64,000 nucleotides of DNA from Piscinibacter sp. (GCA_016706565.1 JADJJI010000003.1:496001-560000); one strand, 5' to 3'. Numbered from the stretch's first letter, positions 49,703-62,361 are shown. Numbers and translations: made by a program. Notes: generated by a model from the sequence alone, not told the origin.

Positions 49703-51352
49703 TCAGGTGGGCATGGCGCGCGAAATGATCGCGTCGAAGGCGGTCGCTGCGCCGAGCGTGCCGAAAGCCTGGCCCCAGTCGCCACCCAGGCGCGAGCGGC
49801 AGAAGGCCTCGAAGACGAAGTCAGGCGCGTGCTGGCGCAGCAGCGCGGCCTGCACCGCCAGCGCCACGTCCTGCGCGAGGCGGCGCGCCTCGACCTCGTC
49901 GGTGGCGCCGTCGAAACGTGCCGGCAGCGCGTCGGTGAAGCGGTCGAAGGCGGCGTGCGTGCCGCGCGCCGGCGCGAGTTCGGTGGCCAGCGCCTCGGCG
50001 ACCGAACCGCCCTTGCCGCCCTGGCGCAGCGCGCGCAGCAGGTCCAGCGCCATGATGTTGCCGGCACCCTCCCAGATCGAGTTCAGCGGCATCTCGCGGT
50101 AGACGCGCGCCATCACGCCCTCGCCCGCCTCCTCGACATAACCGTTGCCGCCCAGGCACTCCATCGCCTCCTGGGCCAGCGCGCTGCCGCGTTTGCAGAT
50201 CCAGAACTTCGACACCGGCGTGAGCACGCGCCGCATCAGCGACTCGAAGGGATCGTCCTGCCGGTCGATGGCACGCGCCAGGCGCAGCGCCAGCGCGGTG
50301 GCGGCCTCGGACTCGAGCGCCATGTCGGCGAGCACGTTCTTCATCAGCGGCTGCTCGACGAGGCGCTTGCCGAAGGCCTCGCGCTGTGCGGTGTGGTTGA
50401 GCGCCAGGCTCAGCGCCTGGCGCATCAGGCCGGCGGTGCCGAGCGCGCAATCGAGCCGCGTCAGCGTGCCCATCTCGAGGATCTGCGCCACGCCGCGGCC
50501 GGGCTCGCCGACACGCCAGGCGCTCGCGCCGAGGAACTCCACTTCCGAGCTGGCGTTGGCGTGGTTGCCCAGCTTGTCCTTCAGGCGCTGCACGTGGATG
50601 GCGTTGAGCGTGCCGTCGGGTAGCACGCGCGGCAGGAAGAAGCAGCTCAGGCCGCCCGGCTCCTGCGCGAGCACGAGGAAGGCGTCGCACATCGGTGCCG
50701 AGAAGAACCACTTGTGGCCGACCAGCGTGAAGCGCGCGCCCCAGGGCGTGTCTTCGGCGAAGCTGGCGCGCGTGGTGTTGGCGCGCACGTCCGAGCCGCC
50801 CTGCTTCTCGGTCATGCCCATGCCCATGGTCACGCCGGGCTTGTCGGTGAAGGGCACGAGGCGCGCGTCGTAGGCGGTGCTGGACAAGCGGGCGAACCAG
50901 GCATCGAACACGGCGCCGTTGGCACGCAGTGCCGGCGTGACGGCGTAGGTCATCGAGATCGGGCAGAGGATCGACGGCTCGAGCTCGGTGAACTGCATGA
51001 AGGCCGCGGCGCGTTCGACATGCGCGCCGGGGCCGAGCGACCAGGGCGTGCCGTGCAGGCCGGCGGCGACCGCCTCGCCCATCAGCGCGTGGTAGCTGGG
51101 GTGGAACTCGACCTGGTCGATTCGGCGGCCGAAGCGGTCGTGGCTGAGCAGGCGCGGCGGGTGCGTGTTGGCCAGCCGTGCGTGGGTCTGCCATTCGCTG
51201 CTGCCCCAGCGCGCGCCTTGGGCGAGGCGGGGTGCTTCGTCACTGCCCGGGAGATGAAACGCCAGCGCATCGCGCAGCGGGCGGTTCGTGGCGTAGAGGT
51301 TGTAGTCGACCAGCGGTGTGGGCTGGTTGAAGACTTCGTGGGTTGTGGCCAT
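49703..51352 (-). CDS. Acyl-CoA dehydrogenase family protein, AidB-like
   Basis: This 549-residue FAD protein is longer than standard acyl-CoA dehydrogenases and starts like AidB/isovaleryl-type proteins (HEVFNQPTPLVDYNLYATNRPL). It has GMGMTEKQGGSDVRANTT, VGHKWFFSAPMCDAFLVLAQ and the FAD/active-site region ECLGGNGYVEEAGEGVMARVYRE and LNSIWEGAGNIMALDLL. AidB-like proteins bind DNA and are linked to alkylation response, but many homologues act in fatty-acid catabolism. Here the surrounding genes favour catabolism. Confidence 0.85.
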   Translation of the reverse strand: MATTHEVFNQPTPLVDYNLYATNRPLRDALAFHLPGSDEAPRLAQGARWGSSEWQTHARLANTHPPRLLSHDRFGRRIDQVEFHPSYHALMGEAVAAGLHGTPWSLGPGAHVERAAAFMQFTELEPSILCPISMTYAVTPALRANGAVFDAWFARLSSTAYDARLVPFTDKPGVTMGMGMTEKQGGSDVRANTTRASFAEDTPWGARFTLVGHKWFFSAPMCDAFLVLAQEPGGLSCFFLPRVLPDGTLNAIHVQRLKDKLGNHANASSEVEFLGASAWRVGEPGRGVAQILEMGTLTRLDCALGTAGLMRQALSLALNHTAQREAFGKRLVEQPLMKNVLADMALESEAATALALRLARAIDRQDDPFESLMRRVLTPVSKFWICKRGSALAQEAMECLGGNGYVEEAGEGVMARVYREMPLNSIWEGAGNIMALDLLRALRQGGKGGSVAEALATELAPARGTHAAFDRFTDALPARFDGATDEVEARRLAQDVALAVQAALLRQHAPDFVFEAFCRSRLGGDWGQAFGTLGAATAFDAIISRAMPT

Positions 51353-51385
51353 ATCGGTCGCTCCGTCAATCGGCAATGCGGTGCC

Positions 51386-51486
51386 TTGCGCGGCAGCCCG
51401 CCGGTCTCGCCCGGCCGGCGAGATCCTTTCTTCTGCTGGCCCAGAAGAAAGGACCCAAAGAAGAGGGCCTGAACACGATTTGGCTG
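51386..51486 (+). repeat. REP-like palindromic element, left copy of inverted pair
   Basis: This arm of about 100 bp is an imperfect inverted copy of 51618-51717, roughly 80% identical by eye. It contains an 11-bp hairpin stem (51425-51435 with 51442-51452) around the loop CTGGCC. Compared with the right copy, three stem base pairs differ and each change is compensated on the other side. The two arms and the roughly 130 bp between them fill the 376-bp gap between the AidB-like gene and the oxidoreductase gene. I see no coding sequence in this gap. Confidence 0.75.
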
Positions 51487-51617
51487 CTGCCGCTGGCTAG
51501 AACATTCGGTTGTTGAAGGCCAAGCCACTTCGATCCGAAATGTCGTCCAACACGCGCTCGGTGCTTCGGGCCAGCACGGCGCATCAACAGCCGCCTCGGG
51601 TCTGCTGCCACCTCAAC

Positions 51618-51717
51618 CAACCGAATCGTGTTGAGGCCCTTTGCTTTGGTGACTTTCATTTGGGCCAGCAAATGAAAGTTACCGCCGGCCGGGCGCGACC
51701 GGCGGGCTCTCCCGCAA
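51618..51717 (-). repeat. REP-like palindromic element, right copy of inverted pair
   Basis: This is the inverted partner of the left copy. Its hairpin has an 11-bp stem (51652-51662 with 51669-51679) and loop GGCCAG, the complement of the other loop. Sequences of this general type are common intergenic palindromes in Burkholderiales and Xanthomonadales (from memory; not checked here). It may be a REP/BIME-type element moved by a RAYT transposase, but no such gene is in the window. Confidence 0.75.
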
Positions 51718-51728
51718 ACCGCAAGCGA

Positions 51729-52748
51729 TCAAGACAACCTCACCAACTGCTTCCCGAAGTTCTTCCCCTTCAACAACCCGATAAAAGCTTCAGGCGCCTC
51801 CTCGATCCGCGGCGCGATCGACTCCCGGTACTTCAGCTTCTTCGTCGCCACCAGCGTGCCCAGCTCCGTCAAAGCCTCCGGCCACACCTCCATGTGCTCG
51901 CTGACGATGAACCCCTCCACCCGCAGCCGCATCTTCAGGATCAACGACGGATCCGACAAGGGAATGGGCACCCCGTCGTAGCCACTGATCATCCCGCACA
52001 GCGCGATCCGCCCGAACGGATTCATGTGCCGCAGGATCGCATCGAGGATCACCCCGCCGACGTTCTCGAAGTTGCCGTCGATGCCCTTCGGCGCCGCCTC
52101 GGCCAGCGCCGCGTCGAGCGACTTCGCGTCGCGGTGCGCCTTGTAGTCGATGCAGGCATCGAAGCCGAGTTCGTCGACCACATACGCGCACTTGTCGGCA
52201 CCGCCGGCGACGCCCACGACGCGGCAGCCGCGCAGCTTCGCGAGCTGGCCCACCGCGCTGCCCACCGCGCCGCTCGCCGCACTCACCACGATCGTCTCGC
52301 CGGCCTTCGGCATGCACAGCTTCACCAGCCCGTACCAGGCCGTCACGCCCGGCATGCCCACCGCGCCGAGGTAGGCCGACAGCGGCACGTGCGTGGTGTC
52401 GACCTTGCGCATCATGCCGATCTGATTGCCGTCGACCACGCTGTACTGCTGCCAGCCGCCCATGCCGACCACCTTGTCGCCGGCGGCGTACTTCGGGTGG
52501 CGCGACTCGACCACCTCGCCAGCCGTGCCGCCGCCCATCACCGCGTCCAGCGGCTGCGGCTGCGCATAACTCTTGGCATCGCTCATGCGCCCGCGCATGT
52601 AGGGGTCGAGCGAGAGGAAATGGTGGCGCACCAGCACCTGCCCGTCCTGCAGCGCCGGCAGCGCCGTCTCCACGAGGCGGAAGTTGCCGGCGCTGGCCTC
52701 GCCGCTCGGCCGCGAGGCCAGCAGCCATTGTTTGTTCATCGTTGCCAT
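51729..52748 (-). CDS. NADP-dependent medium-chain oxidoreductase (CurA/leukotriene-B4-dehydrogenase type)
   Basis: This 339-residue zinc-free MDR protein has the family start KQWLLASRPSGEASAGNFRL, the FLSLDPYMRGRMSD motif and the NADP-binding region ETIVVSAASGAVGSAVGQLAKLRGCRVVGVAGG. Relatives reduce the double bond of enones such as prostaglandins or curcumin. AAGGAGTCCCC precedes the ATG at 52748. It lies 10 bp after a thioesterase gene. Confidence 0.9.
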   Translation of the reverse strand: MATMNKQWLLASRPSGEASAGNFRLVETALPALQDGQVLVRHHFLSLDPYMRGRMSDAKSYAQPQPLDAVMGGGTAGEVVESRHPKYAAGDKVVGMGGWQQYSVVDGNQIGMMRKVDTTHVPLSAYLGAVGMPGVTAWYGLVKLCMPKAGETIVVSAASGAVGSAVGQLAKLRGCRVVGVAGGADKCAYVVDELGFDACIDYKAHRDAKSLDAALAEAAPKGIDGNFENVGGVILDAILRHMNPFGRIALCGMISGYDGVPIPLSDPSLILKMRLRVEGFIVSEHMEVWPEALTELGTLVATKKLKYRESIAPRIEEAPEAFIGLLKGKNFGKQLVRLS

Positions 52749-52758
52749 GGGGACTCCT

Positions 52759-53196
52759 TCAGTCGGAGGCGTTGAGCCTCTGGATGCGGCGGCCGCCGGC
52801 GGGCAGCCCCTTCATGTACTTGAACGTGCCGGTGGCATGCGCCACCCGCTCGCCCTTCTCGTCGAACACCGTGCCTTCGGTGAAGGCCAGCGACGCGGTG
52901 CGGTGCAGCAGCGTGCCGCGCGCCGTCAGCCGCCCCAGACCGGCGCGCAGGAAGCTGGTCTTCATCTCGATCGTCACCACGCCGGGCGACTCGGGGTGGC
53001 CGGGCTGGTTGGGGCTGCGCGCGGCATGGGCCATGGCCACGTCGAGCAGCGTCATCGTCACGCCGCCGTGGGCCACGCTCCAGGAGTTGGTCAGCTCCTC
53101 GCGCAGCGTCAGCGCGAGTTCGGCCTGGCCTGCCTCGCAGACGAGCAGCTCCATGCCGACGAGGTCGACGAAGGGGATCTGCGCGAGAAACTTCAT
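52759..53196 (-). CDS. PaaI-type hotdog thioesterase
   Basis: This 145-residue hotdog-fold protein contains NSWSVAHGGVTMTLLDVAMAHAAR, where the His-Gly-Gly turn and following Asp are the active-site region, and VVTIEMKTSFLRAGLGRLTARG. It probably hydrolyses an acyl- or aryl-CoA. The ATG at 53196 overlaps the SDR stop (ATGA). It is one of two PaaI-type genes in this cluster. Confidence 0.87.
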   Translation of the reverse strand: MKFLAQIPFVDLVGMELLVCEAGQAELALTLREELTNSWSVAHGGVTMTLLDVAMAHAARSPNQPGHPESPGVVTIEMKTSFLRAGLGRLTARGTLLHRTASLAFTEGTVFDEKGERVAHATGTFKYMKGLPAGGRRIQRLNASD

Positions 53197-53984
53197 GCGC
53201 CGTGGTGCACCGCGCTCACCCCGCCGTCGACCGCGAGGATCTGCCCGGTGATGTGCTTGCCGGCGGCCGAGGCGAACAGCAGCGCCGCGCCCTTCAGGTC
53301 GTCGTCGTCGCCGATGCGGCGCAGCGGCGCGGCACGCGACAGCGTGTCCACGCCGATGCGCTCCAGCGTGCCCTTGGTCATCTTGCTCGGGAAGAAGCCC
53401 GGCGCCAATGCATTGACGGTGATGCCATGCTCGCCCCACTCGCCGGCCAGCGTGCGCGTGAAGTTGACCACCGCGCCCTTGCTGGTGCCGTAGGCGATGA
53501 ACTCCACGTCGCCCGAGCCCGACAGGCCGGCGATCGATGCCACGTTGATGATGCGTCCGTGCTTGCGCGGGATCATGCTGCGCTTGCCGATCTGCTGGCT
53601 CATCAGGAAGATGCTGCGGATGTTCAGGTTCATCACCTTGTCCCAGGCTTCCAGCGGGTAGTCCTCGGCCGGCGCGCCCCAGGTGGCGCCGGCGTTGTTG
53701 ACGAGGATGTCGATGTCGCCCAGGCGCTGCAGCGCTTCGGTGGCCACGCGCTCCACCTCGGCGGGCTGGCTCATGTCGGCGGCCACCCAGCGCGCGTCGA
53801 TGCCGCGGGCCTGCAGGTGCGCCATCGCCTCCTCCAGGTCGCCGGCCTTGCGCGCGGTGAGGAAGACCTTCGCGCCGGCCTCGCCCAGCGCCTCGGCGAT
53901 CTGCAGTCCCAGGCCGCGCGAGCCGCCGGTGACGAGGGCGTTCTGGCCGGACAGGTCGAACAGTTTCTGGATGGGGGTGCTCAT
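53193..53984 (-). CDS. SDR family oxidoreductase (FabG-like)
   Basis: This 263-residue short-chain dehydrogenase has GQNALVTGGSRGLGLQIAEALG, the NNAG motif (DILVNNAGATWGAP) and the catalytic YGTSKGAVVNF (YxxxK). It ends with KHITGQILAVDGGVSAVHHGA. It resembles 3-oxoacyl reductases and gluconate-5-dehydrogenases. Its place among beta-oxidation genes suggests a hydroxyacyl or ketoacyl substrate. Confidence 0.88.
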   Translation of the reverse strand: MSTPIQKLFDLSGQNALVTGGSRGLGLQIAEALGEAGAKVFLTARKAGDLEEAMAHLQARGIDARWVAADMSQPAEVERVATEALQRLGDIDILVNNAGATWGAPAEDYPLEAWDKVMNLNIRSIFLMSQQIGKRSMIPRKHGRIINVASIAGLSGSGDVEFIAYGTSKGAVVNFTRTLAGEWGEHGITVNALAPGFFPSKMTKGTLERIGVDTLSRAAPLRRIGDDDDLKGAALLFASAAGKHITGQILAVDGGVSAVHHGA

Positions 53985-54009
53985 GGTCGGTCTCCTGGGT
54001 CGATACGGT

Positions 54010-55977
54010 TCACTGCTGGTTCAGGCTCTTGTAGAAGGCGTCGCGATTGCCCGCGCGCCCGAGAAATCGCTGCACCAGGTCCTCCGGCAGCACCTGGCCG
54101 CCATTGGCCAGCACGGTGTCGCGGTAGCGGCGGCCCACGGCCGGGTCGAGCCGATCGGCGGCGAACGCGGTGCGCAGGTCCTCAGCCACCACGAGGCTCC
54201 ACATGTAGGCGTAATAGCCGGCCGAGTAGCCGCTGGCCACGTGGCTGAAATTGGCCGGGAACATGCTGCCCTTCACGTGGCCGACCGGCGTGGCCGACTC
54301 CATGCGCGCCCACAGGCGCATCGGGTCTTCCGGCCGGCGGCCGTAGAGGGCCAGGTCGTAGCGCGCGAAGATCAGCTGCCGCGAGGTGGCAATGCCCTTG
54401 GCGAAATGCCGCGCGCGGCCGGCGCGCTCGATCATTTCGGGCGGCACCGGCGTGCATTCGGCACAGACCTGCTGGAACAGCGCCAGCACCTTCGGGTCGT
54501 AGACCCAGTCTTCCAGCATCTGCGACGGCGCCTCGACGAAGTCGAGCTTCGTGTTGGTGCCGCCCTGCAGCGTGTAGCGCGTCTTCGACAGCAGCGAATG
54601 CAGCGCGTGGCCGAACTCGTGCAGCAGCGTCTCCAGCTCCGACAGCGTCAGGCCCTTGTCGTTGAAGTTGACCACCAGCGCCGCGGCCGGCAGCCGGCCG
54701 GCGCGTGTGGCGACATTGCGGAACGACCAGACCGCCGCGTGGTTGTACTTGTCGGCGCGCGGATAGAGGTCGACGAACAGCGTGCCGAGCAAGGCACCGG
54801 ATTCGTCGCGTGCCGCATAGGCCTGCGCCTTCGGGTGCCACAAGGCCTGCTGCACCGGCTCGAAGCGCACGCCGAACAGCCGCTGCGCGAGCGCAAACAC
54901 GAAGTCCAGGCTGCGCTGCGGCGGGAAGTAGGCGCGGAAAGCCTCCTGGTCCACCGCATAGGTCTGCTCGCGCGCCTTCTCGGTGAAGTAGCGCAAGTCC
55001 CAGCGCTTGAGCGTCGTGGCCTGCAGCGCCGTGTTCGTCTCGCGCGACTTCGCTTCGCGCAGCAGGCCGAGGTCGGCCTGTTCGCGCTGCGTGACTGCAT
55101 CCTGCACCTCGGCCAGGAAGCGCGAGGCTTCGGCCTCGCTGCGCGCCATGCGCCGGCGCAGCACGAAATCGGCGTAGGAGCTGAAGCCGAACAGCTTCGC
55201 GTATTCGCGGCGCAGCTGGGCGAGCTGCGCGAGCGTCTTCAGGTTGGCGGCACCGCCCTGAGCCATCGTGGCCCGCCACATGCGCTCGCGGGTCTGGGCG
55301 CGCACCGCCTTGTCGAGCACCGGCTCGGCGCTCGGGTAGTCCAGGCCGAGCAGGACACGGCCGCGCGCGTCGCGCGGCGCGCTCTTCCACACGTCGGCGG
55401 GCACGCCTTCGAGCTCGGCCTCGGTGTAGGCCACCCGTTCGCGGCTTTCGCGGATGCGGCGGTCGAACAGTTGCGAAAGACGTGTCAGCTCGCTGTTGAT
55501 CTGGCGCGCACGCTGCTGCGCCTTTCGCGGCAGGCCGACGCCGGAGTCCTCGAAGGCGTCGAGCTGTTCGCGCTGCAGGCGGCTGTCGACCTCGTCGGCC
55601 GGCCGGGCCTGCTTGAGCCGGGCGTAGACCCTGGCGTTCTGCAGGAAGCCGGTGCTGAAGCCCTGGTAGGCCAGGTCGCAGGCGTCGGCTGCGTCGCGCA
55701 CGTCCTTGGCCGGGTGCACGGCGGGCAGCAGCCACAGCGGGCCGAGTGAGTCTTCGGTGCGGCGCATCATCGCGTCGAGCGCGTCGAACACGTCGCCGGC
55801 TTCCGGCAGGGTCTCGATGGCACTCGCCTGCTGCTTCAGGTCGGCCAGCAATCGATCGCACTCGGCGCGCACCTGCGCCGCGCTGTCGTAGCGCGGGAAC
55901 TCGTAGACCTGCGCCGCCGAGCTTTGCGCCGCGGCCAACATCAGCAACGCGACCAGACCACTCCTGCGAAACCTCAT
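54010..55977 (-). CDS. M3 family metallopeptidase (oligopeptidase), exported
   Basis: This 655-residue zinc peptidase has the motif LLHEFGHALHSLLSKTRY (HExxH, near residue 455) and a downstream Glu in VEAPSQMLEDWVYDP as third ligand, the thimet oligopeptidase pattern. Residues 1-23 look like a signal peptide (VALLMLAAAQSSAAQ), so it would act in the periplasm, unlike cytoplasmic Prl/OpdA. The ATG overlaps the upstream small gene (ATGA). Confidence 0.9.
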   Translation of the reverse strand: MRFRRSGLVALLMLAAAQSSAAQVYEFPRYDSAAQVRAECDRLLADLKQQASAIETLPEAGDVFDALDAMMRRTEDSLGPLWLLPAVHPAKDVRDAADACDLAYQGFSTGFLQNARVYARLKQARPADEVDSRLQREQLDAFEDSGVGLPRKAQQRARQINSELTRLSQLFDRRIRESRERVAYTEAELEGVPADVWKSAPRDARGRVLLGLDYPSAEPVLDKAVRAQTRERMWRATMAQGGAANLKTLAQLAQLRREYAKLFGFSSYADFVLRRRMARSEAEASRFLAEVQDAVTQREQADLGLLREAKSRETNTALQATTLKRWDLRYFTEKAREQTYAVDQEAFRAYFPPQRSLDFVFALAQRLFGVRFEPVQQALWHPKAQAYAARDESGALLGTLFVDLYPRADKYNHAAVWSFRNVATRAGRLPAAALVVNFNDKGLTLSELETLLHEFGHALHSLLSKTRYTLQGGTNTKLDFVEAPSQMLEDWVYDPKVLALFQQVCAECTPVPPEMIERAGRARHFAKGIATSRQLIFARYDLALYGRRPEDPMRLWARMESATPVGHVKGSMFPANFSHVASGYSAGYYAYMWSLVVAEDLRTAFAADRLDPAVGRRYRDTVLANGGQVLPEDLVQRFLGRAGNRDAFYKSLNQQ

Positions 55978-56171
55978 TCGTCCTTCTCCGGATCCATGCG
56001 GGAGCGCACCCAGACGAGCGCGCCGCCGATCAACGCCAACAACGACCCGAGCCCCGCCAGAACGCGGCCGAGCCCCCGGCCCTCCCCTTCAACCGCCAGA
56101 CCCAGGCCGACCAGCAGCAGACCGCCGAAGATGAAGGCCCAGATCAGCTTGTCGATCGTGGCGGCGCGCAC
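55974..56171 (-). CDS. Small membrane protein, unknown function
   Basis: This 65-residue protein has two hydrophobic segments (LIWAFIFGGLLLVGLGLAV and VLAGLGSLLALIGGALVWV) separated by a charged loop, and the charged end RSRMDPEKDE. I do not recognise a family. It is translationally coupled to the M3 peptidase and lies 2 bp after the acyl-CoA dehydrogenase stop. Confidence 0.65.
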   Translation of the reverse strand: MRAATIDKLIWAFIFGGLLLVGLGLAVEGEGRGLGRVLAGLGSLLALIGGALVWVRSRMDPEKDE

Positions 56172-56173
56172 GG

Positions 56174-58009
56174 TCAGAACCAGGCTTCGTCCATGGTGCG
56201 GCAGGTGTCGTCGCGGCGGGTCACCACCTGCAACCAGGCGCCCACGCGCGGCAACTCATGCCGGAAGAAGAAGCGGCAGGCGGCCAACTTGCCCTGCAGC
56301 AGCGCATGATCGAGTGTCGCGGCACGGGCCTGGGCGCACAGTGCCACGTCGAGCCAGATCCAGCCGAGCACCAGGTGGCCGAAGGCCTGCAAGTACGGCG
56401 TGGCGTTGGCCAGTGCCTCCTCGGGGTTGCCGGTCGCCCAGGCGGCCTTGGTGGCCGCGCCCACCTGCGCGAGCGTGGCCGCCAGCGTGTTGCCCTGTTC
56501 GGCGAAGTCGGGCAAGGCGAGCGCGCGCTCGATGGTCGCGTTGATGCGCGAGGCCAGCAGCTGCAGGCCCTTGCCGCCGTCCATCACCACCTTGCGGCCG
56601 AGCAGATCGAGCGCCTGGATGCCGTGCGTGCCCTCGTGGATCATGTTCAGGCGGTTGTCGCGCCAGTACTGCTCGACCGGGAAGTCGCGCGTGTAGCCGT
56701 AGCCGCCGTGCACCTGGATGGCCAGGCTGTTCGCCTCCAGGCACCACTCGCTCGGCCAGCTCTTCGCGATGGGCGTGAGCATCTCCAGCAGCAGCGCGGC
56801 CTGCGCGGCGTCGTCGGGCGCGCCGGTGTGTGCCTCGTCGACGAGGCGCGCGCAGTACAGCTCCAGCGCCAGGGCGCCCTCGCAGTAGCTCTTCTGCGCG
56901 AGCAGCATGCGCTTGACGTCGGCGTGGCGGATGATGGGGATCTGCGGCAACGTCGCATCCTTGCCCGAGGGACCCATCGGGCGGCCCTGCGGCCGGTCCT
57001 TCGCGTAGGCCAGGCTCGCCTCGTAGCCTGCGTAGCCGAGCATGGTCGCGCCCAGGCCGACGGCGATGCGTGCCTCGTTCATCATGTGGAACATGCAGCG
57101 CAGGCCCTCGCCCGACTTGCCGACCAGGTACCCAATGGCGCCGGCCGAACCGCGCACCGGGAACTTGCCCTCGCCGAAGTTCAGCAGCGTGTTCGGGATG
57201 CCGCGGTAGCCGAGCTTGTGGTTCAGGCCCGCCAGCGCCACGTCGTTGCGCTCGCCGGTGAGCTGCCCGTCGGTGCCGACCAGCTTCTTCGGCACGATGA
57301 ACAGCGAGATGCCGCGCGTGCCCGGGACGAGCTTGCCGTCCGGCCCGGGGATCTTCGCCAGCACCAGGTGGATGATGTTCTCGGTCAGCTCGTGCTCGCC
57401 GTTGCTGATCCACATCTTGTTGCCGCGCAGCCGGTAGCGTGGGCCCAGTGGCTCGGCCTCGAAGTCGGCACCATCGGGCACGGCACGGGTGACCACGTCC
57501 GACAGGCTGGAGCCGGCCTGCGGCTCCGACAGGCACATGGTGCCGCTGAAGCGCCCGCCGAACTCGTTGGCGGCGAACACCTGCTGCTGCAGCGGCGTGC
57601 CGTGCGCCATCAGCAGGTTGGCATTGCCGCTGGTCAGCATGCCGCCGCCGCCGATGCCGATGCCGGCCTTCGAGAAGAAGCTGTTGGCCGCCATCTCCAC
57701 CACGCAGGGCAGCTGCATGCCGCCGAGTTCGTAGTCCTGCGCCGCGGCGAGCATGCCCGACTCGGCATAGGCCTTGGCCGCGGCGTGGCTGGCCGCAGGC
57801 AGATGCACCTTCTCGCCGTCGAACCAGGGCTCCTCGGTGTCGGCCAGGCGGTTGAAGGGCGCGAACTTCTCGGCGGCCAGCTTCTCGCACATGTCGAGCA
57901 CCGCGTCGAAGGTTTCGCGGTTGTGATCGGCGAAACGCGCGCGCGATTGCAGCGAGGACACCTCGAGCCAGTCGTGCAGCAAGAAGTCGGTGGTGCGGCG
58001 GTAGCTCAT
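56174..58009 (-). CDS. Acyl-CoA dehydrogenase, large form with C-terminal extension
   Basis: This 611-residue flavoprotein starts the beta-oxidation cycle by forming the trans-2-enoyl-CoA. Landmarks are GTMCLSEPQAGSSLSDVVTRA, RGNKMWISNGEHELTENIIHLV, QVHGGYGYTRDFPVEQYWRDNRLNMIHEGTHGIQALDLLG, and a C-terminal domain with ALCAQARAATLDHALLQGKLAACRFFFRHELP. The length and tail match the FadE5/DmdC-like group. The ATG at 58009 overlaps the thioesterase stop. Confidence 0.92.
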   Translation of the reverse strand: MSYRRTTDFLLHDWLEVSSLQSRARFADHNRETFDAVLDMCEKLAAEKFAPFNRLADTEEPWFDGEKVHLPAASHAAAKAYAESGMLAAAQDYELGGMQLPCVVEMAANSFFSKAGIGIGGGGMLTSGNANLLMAHGTPLQQQVFAANEFGGRFSGTMCLSEPQAGSSLSDVVTRAVPDGADFEAEPLGPRYRLRGNKMWISNGEHELTENIIHLVLAKIPGPDGKLVPGTRGISLFIVPKKLVGTDGQLTGERNDVALAGLNHKLGYRGIPNTLLNFGEGKFPVRGSAGAIGYLVGKSGEGLRCMFHMMNEARIAVGLGATMLGYAGYEASLAYAKDRPQGRPMGPSGKDATLPQIPIIRHADVKRMLLAQKSYCEGALALELYCARLVDEAHTGAPDDAAQAALLLEMLTPIAKSWPSEWCLEANSLAIQVHGGYGYTRDFPVEQYWRDNRLNMIHEGTHGIQALDLLGRKVVMDGGKGLQLLASRINATIERALALPDFAEQGNTLAATLAQVGAATKAAWATGNPEEALANATPYLQAFGHLVLGWIWLDVALCAQARAATLDHALLQGKLAACRFFFRHELPRVGAWLQVVTRRDDTCRTMDEAWF

Positions 58010-58472
58010 GGGATGTCGGGTCTCGCGGCTTCGGGCAGCGGGACGATGGTGCCCTGCGCCATCGCGCAGAGCTTCTCGCCATGGATCGTGACGGCATAGA
58101 CCTCGCAGCGGCACACCGCTTGCGACTTGCCGACGTACTCGGCGCGGGCGCGCGCGACGAGCCGGTCACCGACCGCCGGGCGCACGTAATTGATCTTGTA
58201 CTCGCTGGTGACCACCGGCACGCTCAGCGCGGTGCCGCCGGCGTAGGTCAAGGCGTTGTCGGCCAGGTAGCTGACCACGCCGCCGTGCAGGAAACCGTTC
58301 TGCTGCTTCAGATGCTCGGCGATGGTCAGCTGCAGTTCGCAGCGGCCGGGCTCGAGCGCGTTGAGCTGCGCGCCCATCAGGATGCTGAAGGGCTGCTTCG
58401 CCAGCACCTCGCGGCCCATGGCGAGGAAAGCCTCCGGCGACACCGTCACCGGCCCGGCCTTTCCCATCTCGC

Positions 58473-58476
<4 letters not shown>
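58006..58476 (-). CDS. PaaI-type thioesterase
   Basis: This 156-residue hotdog protein has [27 protein letters not shown] and [26 protein letters not shown]. It probably releases acyl groups from CoA esters. The GTG at 58476 overlaps the thiolase stop (GTGA); an ATG three codons later is an alternative. It sits between thiolase and acyl-CoA dehydrogenase, so it may relieve build-up of CoA intermediates. Confidence 0.87.
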
Positions 58477-59648
<1,172 letters not shown>

Positions 59649-59666
59649 CGGGTTCTCCTGTGTGGA

Positions 59667-60248
59667 TCAGGCGGCCGGCATCGCCGCCTTGTAGATGCTG
59701 TTGCGGGGTTGCGCGAAGACACGCCGGAGCATGGGCTCGAATTCGCCGATCGGCAGCGTCTCGGCCTTCGCATCGAAGGCCGGGTTGTCGTAGAGCGCGC
59801 AGAACTCGGCGGTGCGCTCGTAGTGCGGGTGGCCGGCGAACTGGTCGCGCAGGTTCCGGTCCAGCCCCAGGTGGTGGAAGAAGTAGTAGCCCTGGAAGAT
59901 GCCGTGGTTCTGCACCATCCAGAGGTTCGCTTCGCTGACCACCGGCTTGAGGATCGCCGCGGCCACGTCGAAGTGGCTGAACGGCGCCAGCGTGTCGCCG
60001 ATGTCGTGCAGCAGCGCGCAGACCACGTACTCCTCGTCGCGGCCGTCGCGCAGCGCGCGCGTGGCGGTCTGCAACGAGTGCGTGTAGCGGTCGACCGGGA
60101 AGCCGCCGTAGTCGCCCTCGAGCAGCTTCAGGTGCGCGATCAGCCGGTCGGGCAGCGCCTTCACGAACGGCGCGTACTCGCCGGCGATCTTGCGCCAGTC
60201 GTCCGCGGTGCTCTCTTCCATGCGGGTGAAGGTGGCGCGATCGTTCAT
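59667..60248 (-). CDS. HD-domain phosphohydrolase-like protein
   Basis: This 193-residue protein has the metal-binding His-Asp pair in VVCALLHDIGDTLAP and an upstream His in DRYTHSLQTATRA, the HD-domain pattern. The later stretch QNHGIFQGYYFFHHLGLDR could supply more ligands. Such proteins are often found inside fatty-acid degradation operons of Burkholderiales; the substrate is unknown. Confidence 0.82.
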   Translation of the reverse strand: MNDRATFTRMEESTADDWRKIAGEYAPFVKALPDRLIAHLKLLEGDYGGFPVDRYTHSLQTATRALRDGRDEEYVVCALLHDIGDTLAPFSHFDVAAAILKPVVSEANLWMVQNHGIFQGYYFFHHLGLDRNLRDQFAGHPHYERTAEFCALYDNPAFDAKAETLPIGEFEPMLRRVFAQPRNSIYKAAMPAA

Positions 60249-60267
60249 GGCCTGGCCTCGGTGGGTT

Positions 60268-62361
<2,094 letters not shown>

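Noticed and set aside
51353-51728. Short open frames in both strands of the 376-bp gap
   Set aside because: Their similar translated pieces (LLAQ, GLNTI) come from the two repeat arms, not from genes.
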